Shown here in pieces: positions 1-6,512 of a stretch of DNA of 13,090 nucleotides. Source of the DNA: JASFRI01 sp050115015. Its GTDB lineage: Bacteria > Acidobacteriota > Polarisedimenticolia > CBDVAL01. The stretch is from the NCBI GenBank assembly GCA_050115015.1, contig JASFRI010000075.1, positions 1 to 13,090 of the forward strand, in the 5' to 3' direction. The notes below the pieces were generated by a model that saw only the letters and a list, made by a program, of their open reading frames with translations, had not been told where the DNA came from and ran no database searches. Each line of letters starts with the position of its first letter. Position 1 is the stretch's first letter. The position numbers and the translations under genes are program-made.

Positions 1-2955
1 GACACCAGCCGCGTCCGCCGGCTGCAGCGGTTCCACGACCTGATGCCGTACCGGGTCCACAACATGCTGCTGGTGTCGAGCCTCTACGACTCGTTCATCC
101 TGGCGGAGGACGGCCAGATCAGCGAGCTGGTCCTCAGCGAGTTCCTCGATCTGAACCTGCACCACATCCCCGGCCTCTCCCGGGTGTCCACCGGCGCCGA
201 GGCGCTGAGCCAGATCCAGGGAGAGCGGCAGTTCAACCTGATCGTCACGTCGCTCCACCTGGGTGACATGAACGCGGCGGAGCTGGCGCGCCGGGTGCGG
301 GAGTCCGGGCACGACATCCCGGTGGTGGTGCTGGCCTTCTCGTCCCGGGAGCTGAAGGAGTTCACCGCCCGCGCCGACCTTCGGCACGTGGAGCGCATCT
401 TCCTGTGGCAGGGAGACGTGCGCATCCTGCTGGCCATCGTCAAGTACATCGAGGACAAGCGGAACGTCGCCCACGACACGCAGATCGTCGGCACCCAGTC
501 GATCATCGTGGTGGAGGACAACGTCCGGTTCTACTCCTCCTACCTGCCGCTGATCTACACGGAGCTGGTGAAGCAGTCGCAGAGCGTGCTGCTGGAGGGG
601 GTCAACCTCTCCCAGAAGCTGCTGCGGATGCGCGCCCGACCGAAGATCCTGCTCTGCGACACCTACGAGGACGCCTGGGACTACTACACGAGGTACAAGG
701 ACGACCTGCTCGGCATCGTGTCGGACATCCAGTTCCCCCGGGAGGGCGAGGTGGCGCCGCTGGCCGGGGTGGACCTGGCCCGCCGGGTGCGGCAGGAGAA
801 GCCGGACCTCCCGATCCTCCTGCAGTCCAGCATGCCGCAGAACCGGGAGCTGGCCCGCTCCATCGGGGTCGATTTCCTGCTGAAGGGATCGCCGGTGCTG
901 CTGAACGACCTGCGACGGTTCATGACCGAGCGCTTCTCCTTCGGCGACTTCGTCTTCGTCCTGCCCGACGGCACCGAGGTGGGCCGGGCGGCGGACCTGC
1001 GCGAGATGGAGCGGATGCTCCGCACCGTCCCCGAGGAGAGCATCGCCTTCCACGGCGAGAAGAACGACTTCTCCAACTGGATGAAGGCCCGCACCGAGTT
1101 CGAGCTGGCCAACGAGGTCCGGCCGCGGAAGGTCTCGGACTTCGAGACGCTGGAGCACCTGCGGCAGGACCTGGTCTCCTCGATCCGGCGCTACCGGAAG
1201 GAGCGCGACCGCGGCCTGGTGGCCGACTTCGACCGCACGCGCTTCGACGGGAACATCGAGCTGTGCCGCATCGGCGGCGGATCGCTGGGGGGAAAGGCGC
1301 GCGGCCTGGCGTTCGCGAACTTCCTGCTGAACACCTACGCCATGGAGGACCGCTTCCCCGGCGTGCGGGTCGCGGTGCCGAGCGCCGTCGTGCTGGGGAC
1401 CGATGTCTTCGACCGGTTCCTGGAGGAGAACGACCTGCGGGACTTCGCGCTGGAGGTGCGGGACGACGCGGAGATGCGACGTCGCTTCCAGAAGGCCTCT
1501 TTTCCCGAGGACGCGCGGATGGACCTTGCCGCGTACCTGAGCCACGCGCGCCACCCCCTCGCGGTCCGGTCGTCCAGCTTGCTGGAGGACTCCGCCCACC
1601 AGCCCTTCGCCGGCATCTACGAGACCTTCATGCTGCCGAACAACCAGCCGGACGCCGGCGTGCGGCTGGAGAAGGTGATCCAGGCGGTCAAGGACGTCTA
1701 CGCCTCCACGTTCACCACACACGCCAAGGCGTACCTGGACGCGACGCCGTACCGCCTGGAGGAGGAGAAGATGGCGGTCATCATCCAGCGAATGGTGGGC
1801 GCCCCCCACGGCAAGCGCTTCTACCCGGCCTTCTCCGGCGTGGCCCGCTCCTACAACTTCTACCCCACCGGTCCGATGGCCGCCGAGGACGGCATCGCCG
1901 CCATCGCCCTGGGGCTCGGCCGCACCGTGGTGGAGGGGGAGACCTGCCTGCGGTTCTGCCCGCGCTATCCGAAGCACGTGGTGCAGTTCTCCTCGGTGCA
2001 GGACGTGCTGAACAACTCGCAACGCGCCTTCTACGCGCTGCGGCTGGACGCGCCGCTGGAATCGCCGGAGCACTCCGAGGTCACCCGGTTCGACCTGGAG
2101 GCCGCGGAGGAGGATCACACCCTCGGGGCGGTCGGGTCGACCTACTCGCAGGAGAACGACGCCATCTACGACGGGATCTCCCGCTCCGGCATCCGCCTGG
2201 TCAGCTTCGCACCGATCCTGAAGCACCGGCTCTTCCCGCTGGCGGAGATCCTGACGTTCCTGATGGACCTCGGCACCTGGGGGACCAGCAGCGACGTGGA
2301 GCTGGAGTTCGCCGTCAACCTCGCCGTGCCCGAGGAGGCGCCGCAGGAGTTCGGCTTCCTGCAGATGCGGCCGCAGGCCGTCTCGGATCCGGTGGATGGC
2401 ACCGAGCTGGAGGAGGTCGAGCCGGAGCGCGTGCTGTGCCGCAGCGACAGCGTCCTCGGTCACGGGAAGCTGCAGGTGCGGGATGTCGTGGTCGCCGACT
2501 ACGACCGGTTCGACCGGGCCCGCAGCCGCGAGGCGGCCCAGGAGGTGGGGCGCTTCAACGCCGCGCTGCGCGACGAGAACACGCCGTACCTGCTCATCGG
2601 GGTCGGGCGCTGGGGGTCGAACGATCCCTGGCTGGGCATCCCCGTCTCCTGGGACGAGATCGCCGGCGCCAGCGTGATCGTCGAGTCCGGCTTCCGGGAC
2701 TTCCAGGTCAGCCCCTCCCAGGGGACCCACTTCTTCCACAACCTCACCGCCCAGAACATCGGCTACTTCACCGTGAACCCCGAGTCCGGCAGCGGCTCCA
2801 TCGACTGGAAATGGCTCGGCTCGCAGCCCGAGCTCCGCCGCGGCCAGTTCTTCCGCCACCTCCGCTTCGACCAGCCCCTCACCATCCTCATGGACGGCCG
2901 CCGCCAGGAAGGCATGATCCTCAAGCCCGCCCCCGACGCCCCCTCACCCGGATAA
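1..2955 (+). CDS. Receiver-domain / PEP-synthase-type ATP-binding fusion protein (5' end outside window)
   Basis: The frame is open from base 1, so the ATG at 43 (residue 1 here) is probably internal and the gene begins upstream. Domains in order: a degenerate receiver at about 8-120, where Ser70 sits at the phospho-acceptor position (VTSLHLGDMN); a second receiver at about 150-290 with an intact VVEDN acidic start, Asp228 (IVSDIQFP) and a Lys in FLLKGS; then a PPDK/PEP-synthase N-terminal ATP-binding domain at about 400-790, with GGGSLGGKARGLAF, VRSSSLLEDS near 507, FAGIYET and the closing LQMRPQ. The last 180 residues (IGVGRWGSNDPWLG, SQGTHFFHNL) look family-specific. I see no phosphohistidine swivel domain and no PEP/pyruvate barrel, so complete PEP synthase activity is unlikely. 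A signalling or nucleotide-binding regulator is my inference. The gene ends in TAA, followed by a weak hairpin. Confidence 0.85.
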   Translation, partial: DTSRVRRLQRFHDLMPYRVHNMLLVSSLYDSFILAEDGQISELVLSEFLDLNLHHIPGLSRVSTGAEALSQIQGERQFNLIVTSLHLGDMNAAELARRVRESGHDIPVVVLAFSSRELKEFTARADLRHVERIFLWQGDVRILLAIVKYIEDKRNVAHDTQIVGTQSIIVVEDNVRFYSSYLPLIYTELVKQSQSVLLEGVNLSQKLLRMRARPKILLCDTYEDAWDYYTRYKDDLLGIVSDIQFPREGEVAPLAGVDLARRVRQEKPDLPILLQSSMPQNRELARSIGVDFLLKGSPVLLNDLRRFMTERFSFGDFVFVLPDGTEVGRAADLREMERMLRTVPEESIAFHGEKNDFSNWMKARTEFELANEVRPRKVSDFETLEHLRQDLVSSIRRYRKERDRGLVADFDRTRFDGNIELCRIGGGSLGGKARGLAFANFLLNTYAMEDRFPGVRVAVPSAVVLGTDVFDRFLEENDLRDFALEVRDDAEMRRRFQKASFPEDARMDLAAYLSHARHPLAVRSSSLLEDSAHQPFAGIYETFMLPNNQPDAGVRLEKVIQAVKDVYASTFTTHAKAYLDATPYRLEEEKMAVIIQRMVGAPHGKRFYPAFSGVARSYNFYPTGPMAAEDGIAAIALGLGRTVVEGETCLRFCPRYPKHVVQFSSVQDVLNNSQRAFYALRLDAPLESPEHSEVTRFDLEAAEEDHTLGAVGSTYSQENDAIYDGISRSGIRLVSFAPILKHRLFPLAEILTFLMDLGTWGTSSDVELEFAVNLAVPEEAPQEFGFLQMRPQAVSDPVDGTELEEVEPERVLCRSDSVLGHGKLQVRDVVVADYDRFDRARSREAAQEVGRFNAALRDENTPYLLIGVGRWGSNDPWLGIPVSWDEIAGASVIVESGFRDFQVSPSQGTHFFHNLTAQNIGYFTVNPESGSGSIDWKWLGSQPELRRGQFFRHLRFDQPLTILMDGRRQEGMILKPAPDAPSPG

Positions 2956-3116
2956 TTCATTACCTGCAGCCTCGGGAGGGCCGAGAGCCTGCCGACAGAC
3001 CGTCACGCCGTGCCGCCCGTCGCATTCCCGCCGCCGGGGTGGCTCCCAGCCGTTCGAACCGGCAGGTGGTGGATCATCCGGGCTAACCCCTCCCTCCCAT
3101 CCCCCTCTCCCCAAAT
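2956..3116. other. Intergenic, ends in a C-rich tract
   Basis: No gene is supported here. A small hairpin (CTCGG, five-base loop, CCGAG; 2971-2985) follows the upstream stop codon but has no T run, so it is at best a weak terminator. At 3087-3112 there is a run of C tracts (CCCC-T-CCC-T-CCC-AT-CCCCC-TCT-CCCC). Its complement fits a G-quadruplex pattern and abuts the left end of the 402-bp inverted-repeat element. Confidence 0.5.
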
Positions 3117-3148
3117 CACTTAAGACAGGGTCAGACCTGAAGTGTGCA
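3117..3148 (+). repeat. Left terminal repeat of the gene-less element
   Basis: Contains CAGGGTCAGACCTGAAGTGT with a CACTTAAGA outer part. It is perfectly inverted relative to 3487-3518. Inside it is a near-palindrome (AGGGTCAGACCT) that could form the recognition hairpin for a Y1 transposase. Confidence 0.85.
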
Positions 3149-3348
3149 CCCCACGGCCGGTACGTACGAGTGAGCCAGCGCGGGACCTCAAGAGACCAGG
3201 CAGACGCCTGGGGGGGTGTCGAACCCTCGTCGGCGCCGATGAGTCCAGCCGGCAAGGTCCCGGTCGCCCAGCGCCACGTGTGGCTGCACACGAGAGAACG
3301 GACCGTGCCGTTCGTGACCTTGAGTCAAGGGGCTGAGGGGGTGAACAG

Positions 3349-3364
3349 TTCAGGTCTGACCCTG
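3349..3364 (-). repeat. Internal partial copy of the RAYT terminal repeat
   Basis: TTCAGGTCTGACCCTG matches the right-end core exactly over 16 bp. Outside the core (GTTCAG side and CCGTTAGTG side) it diverges, so it may be an older copy. It divides the 402-bp element into 248-bp and 170-bp units, suggesting repeated or nested insertion. Confidence 0.75.
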
Positions 3365-3486
3365 CCGTTAGTGCTTGTGGGTCAGGGGATTACGATGGAG
3401 GCGTGCAGCGGGACGGTCCAGTGCCGGCCCCTGTGCGGCTCAGGTGGGACGCGTGTCGCCTGGCGCGCTCTCCGGGGTTGTTGGGC

Positions 3487-3518
3487 TGCACACTTCAGGT
3501 CTGACCCTGTCTTAAGTG
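3487..3518 (-). repeat. Right terminal repeat of the gene-less element
   Basis: Exact inverse of 3117-3148. It is preceded by GGGC, as at the right end of the RAYT unit. Outward it runs into GTGGTGGGGGGAGAGGGGG, a G-rich tract ending just before the stop codon (3557) of the minus-strand epimerase gene. Confidence 0.85.
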
Positions 3519-3556
3519 GTGGGGGGAGAGGGGGTTGTGGGGTGGAGGTGGAGTGT

Positions 3557-4444
3557 TCAGAGGAGGTGGCGGAGGGCGGGCTCGAGGTCGGGGTGGCGGA
3601 AGGTGTAGCCGGTGTCGCGGAGGCGGGCGGGATCGACGCGGGTGCTGGCGAGGAGGAGCTCATCCGCCATCTCGCCGAAGACGAGGCCGGCCGCGAACCC
3701 CGGCAGGGGGAAGAGCGTCGGACGGGAGAGGACGCGGCCGAGCGCCTTCGTGAACTCCCGGTTCGTGACGGGCTCGGGGGCGACGGCGTTGACCGGACCT
3801 TCCAGCCCCTCCGTCTGCAGCGCGTGCAGGATCGACCCCACGACGTCGTCCAGCGTGATCCAGCTCATGTACTGCGCGCCGGACCCGATCTTCCCCCCCA
3901 GCCCCATGCGGAAGGGGAGGAGCATCTTCGCGAGGGCGCCGCCCTCCGCCGAGAGGATGATGCCGAAGCGAAGGTGGACGACCCGGATGCCCGCCTCGCG
4001 CGCCGGGTCGGCGGCGCCCTCCCAGGCCTGGCAGACCTCCGGGAGAAAGCCCCGGCCGGGAGCGCTGTCCTCGCGGAGCACCTCCTCGCCGCGGTCGCCG
4101 TAGAACCCGATGGCCGATGCGCACACCAGGACGCCCGGGGGCGTCTGCATGCGGGCGAGCGCCGCCGCGATCCCCCGCGTCCCCTCGACACGGCTGTCGC
4201 GGATGCGCTGCTTGCGCGCCTCGCTCCAGCGCCCGTCGGCGATGTTCTCGCCGGCGAGGTGGACCACCGCGCCCACACCCTCCAGGGCCCCCGGATCGGG
4301 TCCCGCGACGACGTCCCAGGGGATGCCGTCGGTCCCGGACCCGGCGGCACGGACCAGCGGCGCGACGTCCTGCCGCGCGTCGTGCAGCGCCGTCACGAGG
4401 GAGGAGCCGACCAGGCCGCTGGAACCGCTGACGGCGATCCTCAT
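3557..4444 (-). CDS. TIGR01777 / YfcH-like NAD-dependent epimerase-fold protein
   Basis: A 295-aa protein, the usual length for this family. The N-terminus MRIAVSGSSGLVGSSL carries the GxxGxxG dinucleotide-binding turn of extended SDRs. HLAGENIADGRW and SAIGFYGDRG are characteristic of the TIGR01777 group, in which the classical YxxxK lysine is absent. The C-terminus (LPGFAAGLVFGEMADELLLASTRVDPARL, interrupted here only by my reading; DUF1731-like) ends with GYTFRHPDLEPAL. The ATG at 4444 was chosen because it overlaps the upstream B12-regulator stop codon as ATGA, implying translational coupling, and because it starts directly at the Rossmann fold; an in-frame start at 4729 would add non-homologous residues. 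Substrate unknown. Relatives of this family often accompany light-response and photolyase genes, so the shared operon suggests a role in light-induced stress, which is inference. Confidence 0.88.
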   Translation of the reverse strand: MRIAVSGSSGLVGSSLVTALHDARQDVAPLVRAAGSGTDGIPWDVVAGPDPGALEGVGAVVHLAGENIADGRWSEARKQRIRDSRVEGTRGIAAALARMQTPPGVLVCASAIGFYGDRGEEVLREDSAPGRGFLPEVCQAWEGAADPAREAGIRVVHLRFGIILSAEGGALAKMLLPFRMGLGGKIGSGAQYMSWITLDDVVGSILHALQTEGLEGPVNAVAPEPVTNREFTKALGRVLSRPTLFPLPGFAAGLVFGEMADELLLASTRVDPARLRDTGYTFRHPDLEPALRHLL

Positions 4445-5382
4445 GGCTTGCGTACGTCCCGCAGCCAGGCCCGCAGCGCCGGGAGGTCCGGCAGGTGGAC
4501 CAGGTCGAGCGGCTCCAGGGCAGGAAGATACGACGGCGCCGCGGCGCCGCCGATGAGAATGGCGACCTCGTCCGGCAGGAACTCGCGCAGGCGGCGCAGC
4601 TCCTCCAGGACGTGAGGATCGTCCGTCGGATACACGATGCTCAGCGCGACGGCCCGCGGCTGCAGCTGCGCGGCGGCGGCGGCGACCTCGGCGGCGGGCA
4701 CGTTCGGTCCGAGGTACGTCACGCGCCACCCCTCGAGGGCCGCTGCGGCACCGGCGAGGGCCGCCCCGAGCTCGTGGATCTGCCCCGCGGGGGTGGTCAC
4801 GAGGATGCGCGGGCCGGAGGCGACGGAGATCTCCGACTGCCGGATGCGCCCCAGGAACGATCGCACCACCGAGGAGGCCAGGTGCTCGTGGGTGACCCGC
4901 AGCTCCCCGGCGTTCCAGTGCTCGCCGATGCTCTCCATCAGTGGTCCGAGCACCTGGTCGAGCAGGAGCTGCGGGCTGAGCTGCACCTCCGCCTGGGACA
5001 GCGTGGCATCGAGCCGATCGCCGTCCAGGGAGCGGATCGCCTCGATGCAGGTCTCGAGCACCTCGGCGGCGGGACGGGCCGGGGCCAGCGCGGCCGTGGC
5101 CGAGCGCGGACGGGGGGCCCGCGCCTCCTGGTCCTCGTCCTCGGCCACGAGGTCCCGCAGCTCCGCGTCGCTCAGGCCGGCGATCTGACCGATGCTGCGG
5201 CCGGAGAGCGTGGCCCGGCGCAGCAGCAGCAGCCGCTCCACGTCCCCGTCGGTGTAGAGCCGCCTCCCCGTGGGGGACCGGGTCGGCTCCACCGCCGCGT
5301 AGCGCTTCTCCCAGGCGCGCAGGACATCGGGGCTCAGCCCCGTTCGCCGGGCCACGACCTGGATCGGGTGCATTCCTGTCAT
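4441..5382 (-). CDS. carH: CarH-type adenosylcobalamin photoreceptor, MerR-family repressor
   Basis: A 313-aa protein. MerR-type winged helix at about 5-72 (IQVVARRTGLSPDVLRAWEK, then TGRRLYTDGDVERL), a charged linker at 80-105, a helical B12-binding bundle at 106-185, and a Rossmann B12-binding domain at 190-313. In the bundle, Trp156 and Glu166-His167 reproduce the W-x9-EH signature that in Thermus CarH caps the adenosyl group. His203 (GQIHELG) fits the lower axial cobalt ligand, 36 residues after His167 against 35 in Thermus CarH. The residue after the tryptophan is Asn157 where Thermus CarH has the His that binds cobalt after illumination. Known family behaviour: in the dark the AdoCbl tetramer represses, and light breaks it up. 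I chose ATG 5382 because a predicted promoter lies immediately upstream (leaderless); 5373 and 5409 are alternatives. The neighbouring epimerase is coupled to it. Confidence 0.88.
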   Translation of the reverse strand: MTGMHPIQVVARRTGLSPDVLRAWEKRYAAVEPTRSPTGRRLYTDGDVERLLLLRRATLSGRSIGQIAGLSDAELRDLVAEDEDQEARAPRPRSATAALAPARPAAEVLETCIEAIRSLDGDRLDATLSQAEVQLSPQLLLDQVLGPLMESIGEHWNAGELRVTHEHLASSVVRSFLGRIRQSEISVASGPRILVTTPAGQIHELGAALAGAAAALEGWRVTYLGPNVPAAEVAAAAAQLQPRAVALSIVYPTDDPHVLEELRRLREFLPDEVAILIGGAAAPSYLPALEPLDLVHLPDLPALRAWLRDVRKP

Positions 5383-5389
5383 GGGAGGC

Positions 5390-5419
5390 AGGTTAACGCC
5401 AAGATTCATGCATTGTCAA
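5390..5419 (-). promoter_or_regulatory. Sigma-70-type promoter of the carH operon
   Basis: TTGACA on the minus strand at 5419-5414 is a perfect -35 box. The -10 is weaker: TAACCT (5395-5390, 18-bp spacer) or TTAACC (5396-5391, 17-bp spacer). The predicted start site near 5383 falls on the ATG at 5382, implying a leaderless or nearly leaderless transcript; no Shine-Dalgarno sequence precedes this ATG. Confidence 0.6.
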
Positions 5420-5443
5420 GGAATAATCCAGGAAATATCCTGG
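5400..5443 (-). promoter_or_regulatory. Probable CarH operator: four tandem 11-bp direct repeats
   Basis: On the minus strand, four contiguous 11-mers read CCAGGATATTT (5443-5433), CCTGGATTATT (5432-5422), CCTTGACAATG (5421-5411) and CATGAATCTTG (5410-5400). Position 1 is C and position 6 is A in all four; position 10 is T in all four. The third repeat contains the -35 box. Thermus CarH binds 11-bp direct repeats overlapping the -35 region, so this strongly suggests autorepression. The first two repeats also form an inverted pair, TCCAGGA and TCCTGGA. The tract is AT-rich in a very GC-rich context. Confidence 0.72.
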
Positions 5444-5715
5444 AATTACCGGGGGCGGCCGCGCATCGTGAGGCTCCCAGCAGCCCTCCGGCAGGGCACC
5501 CGTCCGGGAGAGCCGGCGCGCCCACCCGACCCGGGCGCCCGGCACCCGGCTCACCCCTCGACCGCCGGAGGGCGCACGAGGCACCGGCCGCCTCCGCCGT
5601 GGCCACGTTGCGCCTCCCCCTGGTGGGACACCCGTGGGGCCAATCCATGGTGGTGCGCAGCTTGTCCCCTGGGGTTTGCCGGGGTCGAGCGCGGGGCCCC
5701 GCGATGCCGGGTCGT
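5444..5715. other. Intergenic, GC-rich, one strong palindrome
   Basis: About 270 bases between the carH promoter and the 3' end of the exported-protein gene. No supported gene and no recognisable riboswitch (I looked for cobalamin-riboswitch motifs because of carH). A perfect 14-bp palindrome, CGCGGGGCCCCGCG, lies at 5690-5703, just past the stop codon of the minus-strand gene; it could help terminate transcription although no U run follows. Confidence 0.5.
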
Positions 5716-6348
5716 CTACCCGCCAGACCGGGGCGTCCGGCGGAACACCCCCTCGTCCTCGAGCACGTTGAGAACTACCTCCGCGAAGGCCCCGCCGCTG
5801 TCCCGGAGCTGCTTGCGCTTGAAGGCGTCGGTCCGCGCCACCCAGACCAGGGCGAGGCTGTCTGCGTCCCAGACCCCGACCTCCACGCCGAAGAGCTTGG
5901 CGGACTTGAGGTTCACCGGCTCGGTCTCCTCGATGACCTGGCGCAGCGTGACCTTCGACAGGCTCTCGTCGAGGGCCGCCCGCCATTCCTCGGCCCACGC
6001 CTCCTCGGTCCGGTCCTTGAGCGCGATCAGCCGGACCGCGATGGCCCCGTCGATCCCCTGCTCCCGGATCTCCTTGAGGATCGCCTCCCGGTCCGCGGGA
6101 GCGTCGAGGTTTGGAACGATGGAGTAGCTGGTCACCGCCTCGATGTTCCGCACCCGCAGGTGGCTCACGAACTTGTCCTCGAAGTGCTTCCGCACGTCGT
6201 CGTCCTGGGTGATCGCGACGACGATGAGCTTGCGGTAGGTGCCGATCTCGCCGGAGCTCCAGGAGTCGAGGATCTGGGGGTACTTGACGGCCCCCGCGAG
6301 GAAGAGCGTCGCGACCAGCACGATGGACGGGAGGGCGGCTCGCTTCAT
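5716..6348 (-). CDS. Exported protein of unknown function
   Basis: A 210-aa protein that I do not recognise with certainty. It starts with a signal-like segment (MKRAALPSIVLVATLFLAGA) that has no lipobox cysteine, so either signal peptidase I cleaves it near AGA or it stays anchored. The rest is an alternating alpha/beta sequence: KLIVVAITQDDDVRKHFEDK, then EAVTSYSIVP, GAIAVRLIALKD and SLALVWVART. This resembles small periplasmic lipoproteins that begin with a strand and an R/K-x-x-FE helix, but that is only an impression. The ATG at 6348 was chosen because GAGGAG lies upstream at Shine-Dalgarno distance and the signal segment starts there; upstream in-frame codons (to 6504) look non-coding. 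A -10-like TATGAT lies 49-54 bases upstream. It stands alone between two intergenic gaps. Confidence 0.8.
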   Translation of the reverse strand: MKRAALPSIVLVATLFLAGAVKYPQILDSWSSGEIGTYRKLIVVAITQDDDVRKHFEDKFVSHLRVRNIEAVTSYSIVPNLDAPADREAILKEIREQGIDGAIAVRLIALKDRTEEAWAEEWRAALDESLSKVTLRQVIEETEPVNLKSAKLFGVEVGVWDADSLALVWVARTDAFKRKQLRDSGGAFAEVVLNVLEDEGVFRRTPRSGG

Positions 6349-6396
6349 GGCTTCGGTCTCCTCGGGCCGGGACGGCCGGCACGCCTCGCGGGGATC

Positions 6397-6402
6397 ATCA
6401 TA
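6397..6402 (-). promoter_or_regulatory. Possible -10 box for the exported-protein gene
   Basis: TATGAT on the minus strand lies in a short AT-rich island (ATCATCATATA on the plus strand) within GC-rich DNA. It would start transcription about 40 bases before the ATG at 6348. No good -35 box is present at 16-18 bases, so confidence is limited. Confidence 0.35.
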
Positions 6403-6512
6403 TACGACGCCGCCCCGGGAGACCGCGAGTCGGCCTGCCAGGGGGAGCACGCAGGGGGGCGTGGCTTGCTGCGCCCGGAACGCCTGGGTCCTTCGCGTCC
6501 CCACGCCCCTCG

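Larger units (their letters stand above)
3117..3518. mobile_element. Gene-less 402-bp element with RAYT-type inverted ends
   Basis: Bases 3117-3148 and 3487-3518 are perfect inverted repeats over 32 bp. Their inner 23 bp are identical to the ends of the RAYT transposase unit at 7909-8945. A partial copy (16-bp core) lies inside at 3349-3364 in the same orientation as the right end. No convincing reading frame lies between the ends; the open frames that cross it are chance frames of the opposite-strand genes. No flanking target duplication is visible, as expected for Y1 (HUH) transposition. The most likely reading is a non-autonomous REPIN/MITE-like derivative mobilised in trans by the RAYT. 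The alternative is a pair of independent repeats flanking ordinary intergenic DNA. Confidence 0.7.

Noticed and set aside
2956..2990. Rho-independent terminator after the fusion gene
   Set aside because: The stem is only five base pairs and no T run follows.
3048..3070. tRNA T-arm-like sequence (GCCG TTCGAAC CGGC)
   Set aside because: The loop fits, but no matching acceptor stem, anticodon arm or D arm could be found at the right distances on either strand.
405..3086. 893-codon open frame overlapping the large fusion gene
   Set aside because: It is the +2/+3 shadow of a high-GC gene; the product is Arg/Gly/Pro/Ala-rich without domains, while the other frame has clear receiver and PPDK motifs.
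3087..3549. CRISPR-like array from the repeated 16-32 bp units
   Set aside because: Only three irregularly spaced units in both orientations; they are transposase-type inverted ends, not regularly spaced direct repeats.
3170..4615. Plus-strand 481-codon frame through the 402-bp element and the epimerase gene
   Set aside because: Antisense to a well-supported minus-strand gene; composition typical of a GC-rich shadow frame.
5444..5715. Cobalamin riboswitch next to the B12-dependent regulator
   Set aside because: No B12-box-like conserved segments were found on either strand; only simple GC-rich hairpins.
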